From Actinomadura mexicana (lineage in GTDB: Bacteria; Actinomycetota; Actinomycetes; Streptosporangiales; Streptosporangiaceae), in the NCBI RefSeq assembly GCF_900188105.1, contig NZ_FZNP01000005.1, forward strand, positions 1-64,000: a DNA stretch of 64,000 nucleotides, read 5' to 3'. Below the pieces are notes generated by a model. The model was not told where the DNA came from. It saw only the letters and a list, made by a program, of their open reading frames with translations, and did no database searches. Both the position numbers and the translations under genes were made by a program. Below are positions 1 to 6,350 of this stretch, in pieces (position 1 is the first letter of the stretch; every line of letters starts with the position of its first letter).

Positions 1-138
1 CAACGCCTCCTGCGGGAACCGCGACTCCTCATCCACCTCCGCCGCGAAAGGAGCGATCTTGGCCTCGGCCAGCTCACGCACCGAACGCCGCAGCAGCTCA
101 TGCTCCTCAGACGGCGCGTAGGCGGGGAAGTCGCTCAT
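1..138 (-). CDS. Acyl-CoA dehydrogenase, N-terminal fragment (runs off left edge)
   Basis: The first 46 residues are visible on the minus strand, starting at the ATG whose complement lies at 136-138. A good ribosome binding site (GGAGG) sits just upstream. The fragment (MSDFPAYAPSEEHELLRRSV, then RELAEAKIAP) matches the helical N-terminal domain of FAD-dependent acyl-CoA dehydrogenases, in which an early HELLR segment is followed by a variant of the segment leading to 'P.A.E.D'. These enzymes oxidise acyl-CoA to 2-enoyl-CoA. The active-site Glu and the substrate chain length cannot be judged because the rest lies outside the window. A palindromic element at 173-200 overlaps its likely promoter. 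Confidence 0.8.
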   Translation of the reverse strand, partial: MSDFPAYAPSEEHELLRRSVRELAEAKIAPFAAEVDEESRFPQEAL

Positions 139-172
139 CGTTCCTCCAGGATGCCGGGGGTGCCGGCCGTTA

Positions 173-200
173 TTTTGACGGCCAATATTTGGACGCCAAA
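173..200. promoter_or_regulatory. Candidate operator upstream of the acyl-CoA dehydrogenase gene
   Basis: Two related 13-mers stand side by side, TTTTGACGGCCAA (173-185) and TTTGGACGCCAAA (188-200). The second is a perfect inverted repeat (TTTGG-ACG-CCAAA). The block is AT-rich against a very GC-rich background and overlaps a weak minus-strand promoter match. This suggests a repressor site, perhaps for a TetR-type fatty-acid regulator (inference). Confidence 0.45.
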
Positions 201-241
201 TTAAGCGAGCGGGCGTGCGCCGTCAAGGCGGCCGCAGCTGG

Positions 242-1117
242 TCACAGGTGGCGCAGCAGCAGGGTGAGCGCCGGGTTGTCGTTGCCGCGCCGCCAGGCCA
301 GGCTCAGCTCCACGGGGGCCGGATCGGGCAGGTCGACGGGCCGGAACACCACGCCCGCGTAGCGCAGCCGGGACGCCGCCGCGGGCACGAGCGCCAGGCC
401 CCAGCCGCAGCCGACCAGCGCGAGGATGCTGTGCACCTGGCTGAGGTACTGCGCGTACACGGGCGAGACACGGGCCTGCCGGAACAGGCTGACCAGCAGT
501 TCGTGGAAGTAGCGGGCCTCGACGGGCGAGTACATGAGGAACCGCCGCCCGTCGAAGTCGGCGAGGGGGACCGGTCCGTCCCGCTCCGCCAGGGGATGGC
601 CGCGCGGAACCGCGGCGAGCAGAGGCTCGCGGTCGGCGGGGCGCTCCGCCAGGTCGGGATCGCTCACCGGCGGCCGGACGAGCCCGAGGTCGAGTCCGCC
701 CTCGGCGAGGGCGCGCACCTGATCGCGGGTGACCATCTCCCGCAGCACGATCTCCACGTCCGGCAGCGCCGTCCGGGCGGCCTCCAGCACCCGGCCGAGC
801 GTCGCGTGGGCGCTCGCGGCGGTGAAGCCGAGCGTGATCGTCCCGGCCTCCCCGGCCGACACCTGCCGGACGGACATCGCGGCGTGGTCGGCCTGCTGGA
901 GCAGCCGGCGGGCCTCGACGAGGAACGCGCGCCCGGCCGGGGTGAGGCGCACCGAGCGGTTCGTCCGGTCGAACAGCCGCACCTTCAACTCGTTCTCCAG
1001 CAGCTGGATCTGGCGGCTGAGCGGCGGCTGCGTCATGCGCAGGCGCCGGGCCGCGCGGCCGAAGTGCAGCTCCTCGGCGACGGCCACGAAGTTCGCGAGC
1101 TGGGTGAGCGTGAACAT
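242..1117 (-). CDS. LysR-family transcriptional regulator
   Basis: The protein has 291 residues from the chosen ATG (complement of 1115-1117). This start begins the canonical LysR N-terminus MFTLTQLANFVAVAEELHFG, so a longer in-frame start at 1177 is less likely. Residues 1-60 form the winged helix-turn-helix with RMTQPPLSRQI as the recognition region; the remainder is a substrate-binding-like effector domain. It is transcribed divergently from the galactarate genes at 1192-3262, the usual arrangement for a LysR regulator and its targets. It is therefore the likely inducer-responsive regulator of that module (inference from context). The effector is unknown and is perhaps an aldarate or pathway intermediate. 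Confidence 0.9.
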   Translation of the reverse strand: MFTLTQLANFVAVAEELHFGRAARRLRMTQPPLSRQIQLLENELKVRLFDRTNRSVRLTPAGRAFLVEARRLLQQADHAAMSVRQVSAGEAGTITLGFTAASAHATLGRVLEAARTALPDVEIVLREMVTRDQVRALAEGGLDLGLVRPPVSDPDLAERPADREPLLAAVPRGHPLAERDGPVPLADFDGRRFLMYSPVEARYFHELLVSLFRQARVSPVYAQYLSQVHSILALVGCGWGLALVPAAASRLRYAGVVFRPVDLPDPAPVELSLAWRRGNDNPALTLLLRHL

Positions 1118-1154
1118 CGATTCACTTCGGGTATCAGTGGATGCGTTTTCTGTG

Positions 1155-1185
1155 TTGGACCTGGATCGATCGACCATCCTAGCCT
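1155..1185 (+). promoter_or_regulatory. Probable promoter and LysR target site for the galactarate genes
   Basis: A -35-like TTGGAC (1155-1160) and a -10-like TAGCCT (1180-1185) are 19 bp apart and end 6 bp before the ATG at 1192. The transcript could therefore be leaderless or nearly so. Between them lies the imperfect palindrome TGGATCGATCGACCA (1162-1176), a plausible LysR site. This is a pattern match only. Confidence 0.4.
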
Positions 1186-1191
1186 CGGGGC

Positions 1192-2106
1192 ATGAAGCAG
1201 ACCGCGCCCGACGAGATCGCCCGGCGGCTCGGGTCCGGGCTCCTGTCGTTCCCCGTCACCCACTTCCGCGACGACCTGTCGTTCGACGAGGACGCCTACC
1301 GCGAGAACATCGCCCGCCTCGGCGGGTACGACGTGGCGGGCCTGTTCGCGGCGGGCGGGACGGGCGAGTTCTTCTCGCTGACGCCGGACGAGGTCGGCCG
1401 GGTCGTGCGCGCGGCGGCCGCGGAGGCGCCGGACGGCGTCCCGGTGGTCGCGCCCGCCGGGCACGGGACGGCGGCGGCCGTGCGGATGGCCGAGGACGCC
1501 GAGCGCGCGGGCGCCGACGGGGTGCTGCTGTTCCCGCCCTACCTGACCGAGGCGCCGCAGGAGGGCCTGGCCGCGCACGTCAGGGCGGTGTGCCGGGCCA
1601 CCCGCCTCGGCGTGACGATCTACAGCCGCGCCAACGCCGTCTACCAGGACGCGACGGTCGCCGAGCTGGCCGACGCGTGCCCGAACCTCGTCGGGTTCAA
1701 GGACGGCGTCGGCGATCTGGAGCTGATGACGCGGATCCGGTCCCGGCTCGGCGACCGCCTCGTCTACGTCGGCGGGCTGCCGACCGCCGAGACGTTCGCC
1801 CTCCCGTACCGGGAGATGGGCGTCACGACGTACTCTTCGGCGGTCTTTAACTTCGTCCCGGAGTTCGCGCTGGCCTTCCACGCCGCCGTCCGCGCCGGCG
1901 ACCGGGAGGGGGTGCACCGGCGGCTGGCGGAGTTCGTCCTGCCGTACTGCGAGATCCGCAACCGCCGCAAGGGCTACGCGGTGGGCATCGTCAAGGCGGG
2001 CATGCGGGTCACCGGCCGGTCCGCCGGACCCGTCCGCCCGCCGCTGACGGACCTGACCGGGGACGAGACCGCACAGCTCGCGGAGCTCGTGAAGCGGGTG
2101 CGCTGA
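1192..2106 (+). CDS. 5-dehydro-4-deoxyglucarate dehydratase (KDG dehydratase)
   Basis: This DapA-superfamily TIM-barrel enzyme (304 residues) is predicted to dehydrate and decarboxylate 5-keto-4-deoxy-D-glucarate to 2-oxoglutarate semialdehyde. Family hallmarks are visible: GGTGEF at 55-60, the active-site Tyr in IYSRANA (Tyr144), the Schiff-base Lys in VGFKDGVGD (Lys170), and the late [12 protein letters not shown] segment typical of this subgroup rather than of true dihydrodipicolinate synthase. The next gene starts 2 bp after its stop and supplies the enzyme that makes its substrate. The two form an operon divergent from a LysR regulator. The downstream semialdehyde dehydrogenase is not in this window. 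Confidence 0.9.
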   Translation: MKQTAPDEIARRLGSGLLSFPVTHFRDDLSFDEDAYRENIARLGGYDVAGLFAAGGTGEFFSLTPDEVGRVVRAAAAEAPDGVPVVAPAGHGTAAAVRMAEDAERAGADGVLLFPPYLTEAPQEGLAAHVRAVCRATRLGVTIYSRANAVYQDATVAELADACPNLVGFKDGVGDLELMTRIRSRLGDRLVYVGGLPTAETFALPYREMGVTTYSSAVFNFVPEFALAFHAAVRAGDREGVHRRLAEFVLPYCEIRNRRKGYAVGIVKAGMRVTGRSAGPVRPPLTDLTGDETAQLAELVKRVR

Positions 2107-2107
2107 G

Positions 2108-3262
2108 GTGGCGGGCTCCCCCGCCGGTGAGGCGACCCCTGACCGGGTCGCCTGGATCGAACTGTCGTCGGTCACGCTGCCGCTCGCCGCCCCCGTCAGT
2201 GACGCGAAGGTGCTCACCGGGCGGCAGCGCCCGATGACCGAGGTGGTGTTCCTGTTCGCCGAGATCGGCACCGAGGAGGGCCACGAGGGCATCGGCTTCG
2301 GGTACTCCAAGCGCGCCGGCGGGCCCGGCCAGTTCGCGCACGCCGCCGAGATCGCCCCCGCCGTCGTCGGCGAGGATCCGAGCGACATCGGCAGGATCGG
2401 GACGAAGCTGGCGTGGGCGGGGGCGTCGGTCGGGCGCGGCGGCCTCGCCGCGCAGGCGATCGCCGCCATCGACATCGCGCTGTGGGACCTGAAGGCCAGG
2501 CGCGCGGGCCTGCCGCTCGCCAAGCTCCTCGGCGCGCACCGAGACTCCGTCCGCTGCTACGACACCACGGGCGGGTTCCTCGGCGCGCCGCTGGAGGAGG
2601 TGCTCGACAACGCGGCCGCGGCGGCGCGGGCCGGGATCGGCGGCGTCAAGATCAAGGTCGGGCATCCCGACCACGCCGAGGACCTGCGCCGCGTCGCGGC
2701 CGTCCGGGAGCGGCTCGGCGACGGGTTCCCCCTCATGGTGGACGCCAACCAGCAGTGGGACCGGCCGGCCGCGCGCCGGATGGGACGCGCGCTGGAGGAG
2801 TTCGGCCTCACCTGGATCGAGGAGCCACTGGACGCCCACGACGCCGAGGGGCATGCCGCGCTGGTGCGCGCGCTCGACACCCCGGTCGCGACCGGCGAGA
2901 TGCTGACCAGCGTCGCCGAGCTTTGCGAGCTCATCGACAGGGGCGCCGCCGACGTCCTCCAGCCGGACGCCCCGCGCATCGGCGGCATCACCGGCTTCCT
3001 GAAGGTCGCCGCGCTCGCCGACCACCGGCACCTCCAGCTCGCCCCGCACTTCGCGATGGAGATCCACCTTCATCTGGCCGCCGCGTACCCGTCCGAGCCG
3101 TGGGTGGAGCACTTCGACTGGCTCGGCCCGCTGTTCGAGGAGCGGCTCGCCATCGAGGACGGGCGGATGCGCGTCCCGGCCCGTCCCGGTCTCGGCATCA
3201 CGCTCAGCGAGCAGGCCCGCGAGTGGACCACGCGGCGCACCCTCGTGGGCGCCCGCCCCTGA
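2108..3262 (+). CDS. Galactarate / L-talarate dehydratase (enolase superfamily)
   Basis: This mandelate-racemase-subgroup enzyme has 384 residues and a GTG start 2 bp after the preceding stop. The complete catalytic set is present: KxK at 181-183, metal ligands Asp212 (VDANQQWD), Glu238 (WIEEPLD) and Glu264 (GEMLTS), and the His base at 314 (LAPHFAM) paired with Asp287. The spacing (29, 26, 26 and 50 residues) and the motifs QPDAPRIGGIT and APHFAMEIHLHL agree with characterised L-talarate/galactarate dehydratases. It should convert galactarate to 5-keto-4-deoxyglucarate, the substrate of the upstream enzyme. Glucarate dehydratase is a less likely alternative. Confidence 0.86.
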   Translation: MAGSPAGEATPDRVAWIELSSVTLPLAAPVSDAKVLTGRQRPMTEVVFLFAEIGTEEGHEGIGFGYSKRAGGPGQFAHAAEIAPAVVGEDPSDIGRIGTKLAWAGASVGRGGLAAQAIAAIDIALWDLKARRAGLPLAKLLGAHRDSVRCYDTTGGFLGAPLEEVLDNAAAAARAGIGGVKIKVGHPDHAEDLRRVAAVRERLGDGFPLMVDANQQWDRPAARRMGRALEEFGLTWIEEPLDAHDAEGHAALVRALDTPVATGEMLTSVAELCELIDRGAADVLQPDAPRIGGITGFLKVAALADHRHLQLAPHFAMEIHLHLAAAYPSEPWVEHFDWLGPLFEERLAIEDGRMRVPARPGLGITLSEQAREWTTRRTLVGARP

Positions 3263-3287
3263 CACGCTGCCGCCGAACGCGCTGCGG

Positions 3288-3358
3288 GAGCAGGGGGCGA
3301 ATCGAACCCGGTCCCGCTGGGTGGAAGCCAGCCGCCTCACCATTCAGGCCTGTGCGAC
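3288..3358 (-). tRNA. Degenerate tRNA-Gly(UCC)-like sequence, probably a pseudogene
   Basis: On the minus strand a 4-bp D stem (GCCT/AGGC), a 5-bp anticodon stem (GCTGG/CCAGC), the loop CTTCCAC with U33 and anticodon UCC, and a T loop TTCGATT are all recognisable and in order. However, only 2 of 5 T-stem pairs and 1 of 7 acceptor pairs can form, so it is unlikely to be aminoacylated. It is the last member of a three-copy array and is separated from the middle member by an 8-bp GC hairpin. Confidence 0.45.
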
Positions 3359-3360
3359 GC

Positions 3361-3380
3361 GCGGAGCCGGAAGGCTCCGC
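3361..3380. other. Perfect 8-bp hairpin inside the tRNA array
   Basis: GCGGAGCC-GGAA-GGCTCCGC forms a perfect stem with a 4-nt loop between the Phe-like and Gly-like units. It could stop transcription or guide processing of the array. There is no T-run. Confidence 0.5.
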
Positions 3381-3384
3381 CCGG

Positions 3385-3456
3385 TGGCCGTCCGAGGAGT
3401 CGAACCCCGTCCTCCCGGGTTTCGACCGGGCGCTCATCCCCATGAGCCAGAAGGCC
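3385..3456 (-). tRNA. tRNA-Phe(GAA)-like gene with atypical anticodon loop
   Basis: A 72-nt cloverleaf folds on the minus strand: acceptor GGCCTTC/GACGGCC (6 of 7 pairs), D stem GCTC/GAGC with an 8-nt loop, anticodon stem CCCGG/CCGGG, a 4-nt variable region, T stem CGGGG/CCTCG and T loop TTCGACT. The anticodon loop is TCGAAAC, giving GAA (Phe), but position 33 is C instead of the nearly universal U. CCA is not encoded. Its 5' end lies 1 nt from the 3' end of the Ala tRNA, so the two must be cut from one transcript. It may be a divergent functional tRNA or a decaying one. Confidence 0.6.
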
Positions 3457-3457
3457 G

Positions 3458-3530
3458 TGGATCGGGCCGGACTCGAACCGGCATCCTCCCGCTTGCAAGG
3501 CGGGCGCTCTTCCCATTGAGCTACTGACCC
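3458..3530 (-). tRNA. tRNA-Ala(UGC), divergent
   Basis: A 73-nt cloverleaf on the minus strand has acceptor GGGTCAG/CCGATCC with the alanine identity pair G3-U70, discriminator A73, D stem GCTC/GAGC, anticodon stem CCCGC/GCGGG, loop CTTGCAA (anticodon UGC, U33 present), a 5-nt variable loop and T arm GCCGG-TTCGAGT-CCGGC. There is one A-C mismatch in the acceptor stem and an unusually short 8-nt D loop. CCA is not encoded. It leads a minus-strand array of three tRNA-like units, so it may not be the cell's main Ala tRNA. Confidence 0.75.
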
Positions 3531-3545
3531 TTGAGGAACACGAAA

Positions 3546-3572
3546 GGCCGCCGGGATCTCTCCCTGGCGGCC
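3546..3572 (-). terminator. Hairpin upstream of the tRNA array
   Basis: Arms GGCCGCC (3546-3552) and GGCGGCC (3566-3572) enclose a second stem GGGA/TCCC around the loop TCTC. On the minus strand it is followed by TTT. It is a possible terminator insulating the tRNA array from upstream transcription. Confidence 0.5.
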
Positions 3573-3766
3573 TCCGGCGGAGCCTGACGGCTCTATCCAG
3601 AGGCGTTTCCGATAAAGGCGGGACCCTGACCCGCCCCGAACCCGGAGGGCTGCCGGGCGATGGTCGTGACCATGGCCGCTGCTCCCTCCCGCTCGCTTCC
3701 GATCATTTCCGTGCTCCCATGGTGCGGGACACCGTTCGGGCGCGCAACGCTTTTTCCATGCGACCG

Positions 3767-3800
3767 CCCCGGGCCCGTTCGGAGGGAATCGGGCCCGGGG
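3767..3800 (-). terminator. Strong hairpin after the 42-residue gene
   Basis: A perfect 11-bp stem, CCCCGGGCCCG (3767-3777) and CGGGCCCGGGG (3790-3800), surrounds a 12-nt loop just downstream of the small minus-strand gene. There is no T-tract, as is common for actinomycete terminators. Confidence 0.6.
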
Positions 3801-3815
3801 CGAGCCGGATATGCG

Positions 3816-3944
3816 TCACGCCGCCCCGCGGCGGCTGCGGCCGCGACCGGGGGTCAGCAACCGTCCAAGAACACGGAACGGCAGGGTCACGACGCTGACG
3901 ATCGTCCCGACAATGGCGCTGATCGCTGCGCTGATGCGGCGCAT
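3816..3944 (-). CDS. Small hydrophobic/basic protein, 42 residues
   Basis: A short minus-strand gene reads MRRISAAISAIVGTIVSVVT, then LPFRVLGRLLTPGRGRSRRG, then AA. It begins with ATG (complement of 3942-3944), preceded by GGAG 9 nt upstream. Residues 4-20 form one amphipathic or membrane-inserting segment, LPFRVLGRLL follows, and the tail is strongly basic. I recall short actinomycete proteins with a similar LPFR.L.RL core, but cannot name a family or function. It lies 54 bp downstream of the methyltransferase gene on the same strand and is followed by a strong hairpin. This favours a real translated unit. Confidence 0.6.
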   Translation of the reverse strand: MRRISAAISAIVGTIVSVVTLPFRVLGRLLTPGRGRSRRGAA

Positions 3945-3998
3945 CTGGCTTCACTCCTTCAGCTCGGTCCTGAACGACCGATACCCGCCTGCGGAGTT

Positions 3999-4781
3999 TT
4001 ACACCGGCTTTGCTCCGACGATTACGGTGGCATAGAAATCGTCGGACGCCGCGACCGTGGCCGCGAGGCCGCCGCCCTGCACGGCGGCGACGGCGGCGGC
4101 GACCTGCCGCTCGCTCGTCTCGAACAACAGGCGGCCGCCCGGGGCGAGCCACCGCGACGCCTCCGCGGTGACGCGGCGCAGCACGTCGAGGCCGTCCGGC
4201 CCGCCGTCGAGCGCCGAGCGCGGCTCGTGGTCGCGCGCCTCCGCCGGCATCAGCGCGACGTCCCCGGTCGGGACGTAGGGGACGTTGGCCAGAAGCACGT
4301 CGACCCGCCCGCGCAGCTCGCCCGGGACGGGATCGAAAAGGTCGCCCTGGTGGGCCGTGCCGCCGTACGGCGCGATGTTGCCGCGGGCGCAGCGCACCGC
4401 CGCGGGTTCGATGTCGGCCGCGTGCAGGGTGCACTCGTCCGTGCCGGAGGCGAGCGCGGCCCCGAGCGCGCCCGACCCGCAGCACAGGTCGAGGATCACC
4501 GGCCGGGGAGGCGCGAGGGCGTGGGCCCGCCGGACGAGGAACTCGGTGCGGGGCCGGGGCACGAACACCCCGGGTTCGACGGCGATCCGCAGCCCGCAGA
4601 ACATCGCCCAGCCGAGGACGTGTTCGAGCGGCTCGCCTGCCGAGCGCCGCTCCACCATGGCGGCGGCTTCGCCGGGGGTGCGGGCGGTGGACAGGATGAG
4701 GCGCGCCTCGTCCTCGGCGAACACGCAGCCGGCGGCGCGGAGCGTGGAGACGATGGCAGGCTCGGTGAGGGGTGCTGTCAT
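3999..4781 (-). CDS. PrmC/HemK-related putative protein N5-glutamine methyltransferase
   Basis: This SAM-dependent methyltransferase has about 260 residues. The ATG (complement of 4779-4781) is preferred over an in-frame TTG at 4793. It has a small helical N-terminal domain, then PRPRTEFLVRRA, the SAM-binding DLCCGSGALGAALA, the acidic AADIEPAAVRCARGN and the catalytic-loop motif NVPYVP. Classical PrmC, which methylates the GGQ glutamine of release factors, has NPPY; the NVPY form belongs to a PrmC-related subgroup whose substrate is not established. Function is therefore protein or small-molecule methylation with unknown target. The gene is divergent from the pentapeptide-repeat gene. Confidence 0.82.
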   Translation of the reverse strand: MTAPLTEPAIVSTLRAAGCVFAEDEARLILSTARTPGEAAAMVERRSAGEPLEHVLGWAMFCGLRIAVEPGVFVPRPRTEFLVRRAHALAPPRPVILDLCCGSGALGAALASGTDECTLHAADIEPAAVRCARGNIAPYGGTAHQGDLFDPVPGELRGRVDVLLANVPYVPTGDVALMPAEARDHEPRSALDGGPDGLDVLRRVTAEASRWLAPGGRLLFETSERQVAAAVAAVQGGGLAATVAASDDFYATVIVGAKPV

Positions 4782-4849
4782 AGGAGTCCGCAACTTTATC
4801 CCGCACCGCGACTACCGCGCGTTCGCGGCATGGCCTGCCCGGCGCGACA

Positions 4850-5701
4850 ATGGAGGCTTCGTCCAGGGAGCCGGGGGCAGGGGTGTCGGACAGATCGGAT
4901 TTGAGGGCCGACTGCGCCAGCTGTTTCGGCCTGTGCTGCGTGGCGCTGCCGTTCGCCAGGTCCGCCGACTTCGCCATGGACAAGGACGCGGGCGAGCCCT
5001 GCCGCAACCTCCTGGCCGACTTCCGCTGCGGCATCCACGCCGACCTCCGGCGGCGCGGCTTCCCGGGCTGCACGGTCTTCGACTGCTTCGGCGCCGGCCA
5101 GAAGGTGTCGCGCGAGACCTTCTCGGGCCGCGACTGGCGCGGGGATCCGGAGGTCGCGCGCCACATGTTCGCGGTGTTCCCCGTCATGCGGCAGCTCCAT
5201 GAGCTGCTGTGGTATTTGGACCAGGCCGCGGCGATGCCGTCCTCCGGCCCGATCCGCGACGAGCTGCTGCGGGCGTCCGACGAGGTCGAACGCCTCACCG
5301 GGGGCGGCCCCGGCGAGCTCGCCGAGGTGGACGTCCAAGGCGTCCGGGAGAGGGTGAACGGCCTGCTGTCGCGGGCGGGAGAGCTCGCCAGGGCCGGGGT
5401 CCCCGGACGCGGGAAGAGCCGGCGGGGGGCGGATCTGATGGGGGCGAGGCTCAAGGGGGCCGACCTGCGCGGCGCCGACCTGCGCGGCGCGTACCTGATC
5501 GCCGCCGACCTGCGGGGCGCGGACCTGCGGGTCGCGGACGTGACCGGTGCGGACCTTCGGGACGCCGATCTGCGCGGCGCCGACCTCAGCGGGTGCCTCT
5601 TCCTGACCCAGGCGCAGCTCGACTCGGCGCGCGGCGACGGTGCGACGCGCCTGCCGCCGGCCCTGGCGCGGCCCGCGCACTGGATGACTCCCGCGGCCTG
5701 A
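4850..5701 (+). CDS. Pentapeptide-repeat protein with Cys-rich N-terminal domain
   Basis: The 283-residue protein has two parts. Residues 20-95 are cysteine-rich (CASCFGLCC, then [11 protein letters not shown] and [10 protein letters not shown]), suggesting a metal or disulfide-stabilised domain. Residues about 195-255 carry roughly a dozen A(D/N)LRG-type pentapeptide repeats ([20 protein letters not shown]...), which fold into a right-handed quadrilateral helix. Some members of the class mimic DNA and bind gyrase, but this domain order is commoner in uncharacterised actinobacterial proteins. A GTG 33 bp downstream is an alternative start. No target can be deduced. Confidence 0.8.
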   Translation: MEASSREPGAGVSDRSDLRADCASCFGLCCVALPFARSADFAMDKDAGEPCRNLLADFRCGIHADLRRRGFPGCTVFDCFGAGQKVSRETFSGRDWRGDPEVARHMFAVFPVMRQLHELLWYLDQAAAMPSSGPIRDELLRASDEVERLTGGGPGELAEVDVQGVRERVNGLLSRAGELARAGVPGRGKSRRGADLMGARLKGADLRGADLRGAYLIAADLRGADLRVADVTGADLRDADLRGADLSGCLFLTQAQLDSARGDGATRLPPALARPAHWMTPAA

Positions 5702-5720
5702 TCTTGTTTAGTCGCCCTGT

Positions 5721-5757
5721 CAAGGGGCATTTCCGCCTCTCAAAGGGCATTTTCCGC
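5721..5757. promoter_or_regulatory. Tandem 16-17-bp direct repeat upstream of the PrsW operon
   Basis: CAAGGGGCATTTCCGC (5721-5736) and CAAAGGGCATTTTCCGC (5741-5757) are near-identical and start 20 bp apart, two helical turns. They lie 24 bp before the GTG at 5781. The layout suits two dimers of a regulator bound on one DNA face. The regulator is unknown. Confidence 0.45.
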
Positions 5758-5780
5758 AGCGCACGTCGTCGGGGGGTCGC

Positions 5781-6350
5781 GTGGTGCGGGTCACATGGTG
5801 GGGCACCGGCGCCGTGGCGCTCGTGCTGCTGGTCCTCGGCGCCGGGCTTCCCCTGCTCGACCGGGCCCTCGGGACCCGCGGGCAGCCGCTGGCGCCGGGC
5901 ACGGTGGTGTCGGTCGGGACGCGGCGCGGCGGCGTCCGTCCCGTGACGTTCCTGGTCACCTCTCCCGGCTGGGTCCTGAATCGTGGCGCCACGTCCCTCG
6001 CCAGCAGCGCCGAACTGCTCAGCGGCGACGTGGTCTTCGACCTCAGCGTGGTGGTCCCGCTGGGCTCGGCGGACGCGCGGGCGCTGTGGGGCGGCCTCGG
6101 GCGCATCGTCGCAGCGGGCGGGCACGCGCGCCTCGGGACGGGGCCCGTCCCGTTCACGACGGCGCAGGGACTGACCGGGCTGACGGGACGGCTCGCCGGG
6201 CGCGAGCGCGTCGGCACGGCGACCGTCTTCGCCAAGGGGACGCTCGGCGCGGCGGTCACGGCGACGGGCCCGCCGCACGCCTTCGCGGACGCGGCCCCGC
6301 AGGTCGAGGCGATGGTGCGGACGATCAGGATCGCGGCGCCATGGGGATGA
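5781..6350 (+). CDS. Membrane-anchored protein of unknown function
   Basis: The 189-residue protein starts at GTG 5781, with a G-rich Shine-Dalgarno (GGGGGG) just upstream. Residues 6-27 are a transmembrane or uncleaved signal segment (GTGAVALVLLVLGAGLPLLD). The rest is an extracytoplasmic domain rich in Val, Gly and Thr without catalytic motifs that I recognise. Its stop overlaps the start of the PrsW-family gene (ATGA at 6347-6350), so the two are translationally coupled. It may be a partner, substrate or regulator of that membrane protease (inference). Confidence 0.7.
   Translation: MVRVTWWGTGAVALVLLVLGAGLPLLDRALGTRGQPLAPGTVVSVGTRRGGVRPVTFLVTSPGWVLNRGATSLASSAELLSGDVVFDLSVVVPLGSADARALWGGLGRIVAAGGHARLGTGPVPFTTAQGLTGLTGRLAGRERVGTATVFAKGTLGAAVTATGPPHAFADAAPQVEAMVRTIRIAAPWG

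Larger units (their letters stand above)
3531..3815. other. Intergenic region between tRNA array and small peptide gene
   Basis: I see no credible gene here. It holds two strong hairpins, at 3546-3572 (GGCCGCC...GGCGGCC with an inner GGGA/TCCC, followed on the minus strand by TTTCG) and at 3767-3800. Read on the minus strand it separates the 42-residue gene from the tRNA array and must contain the array's promoter. Confidence 0.5.

Noticed and set aside
1192-2106. Dihydrodipicolinate synthase (lysine synthesis)
   Set aside because: The C-terminal signature and the neighbouring galactarate dehydratase fit KDG dehydratase better.
3288-3358. Functional tRNA-Gly
   Set aside because: The acceptor and T stems do not pair, so it is listed only as a degenerate tRNA-like copy.
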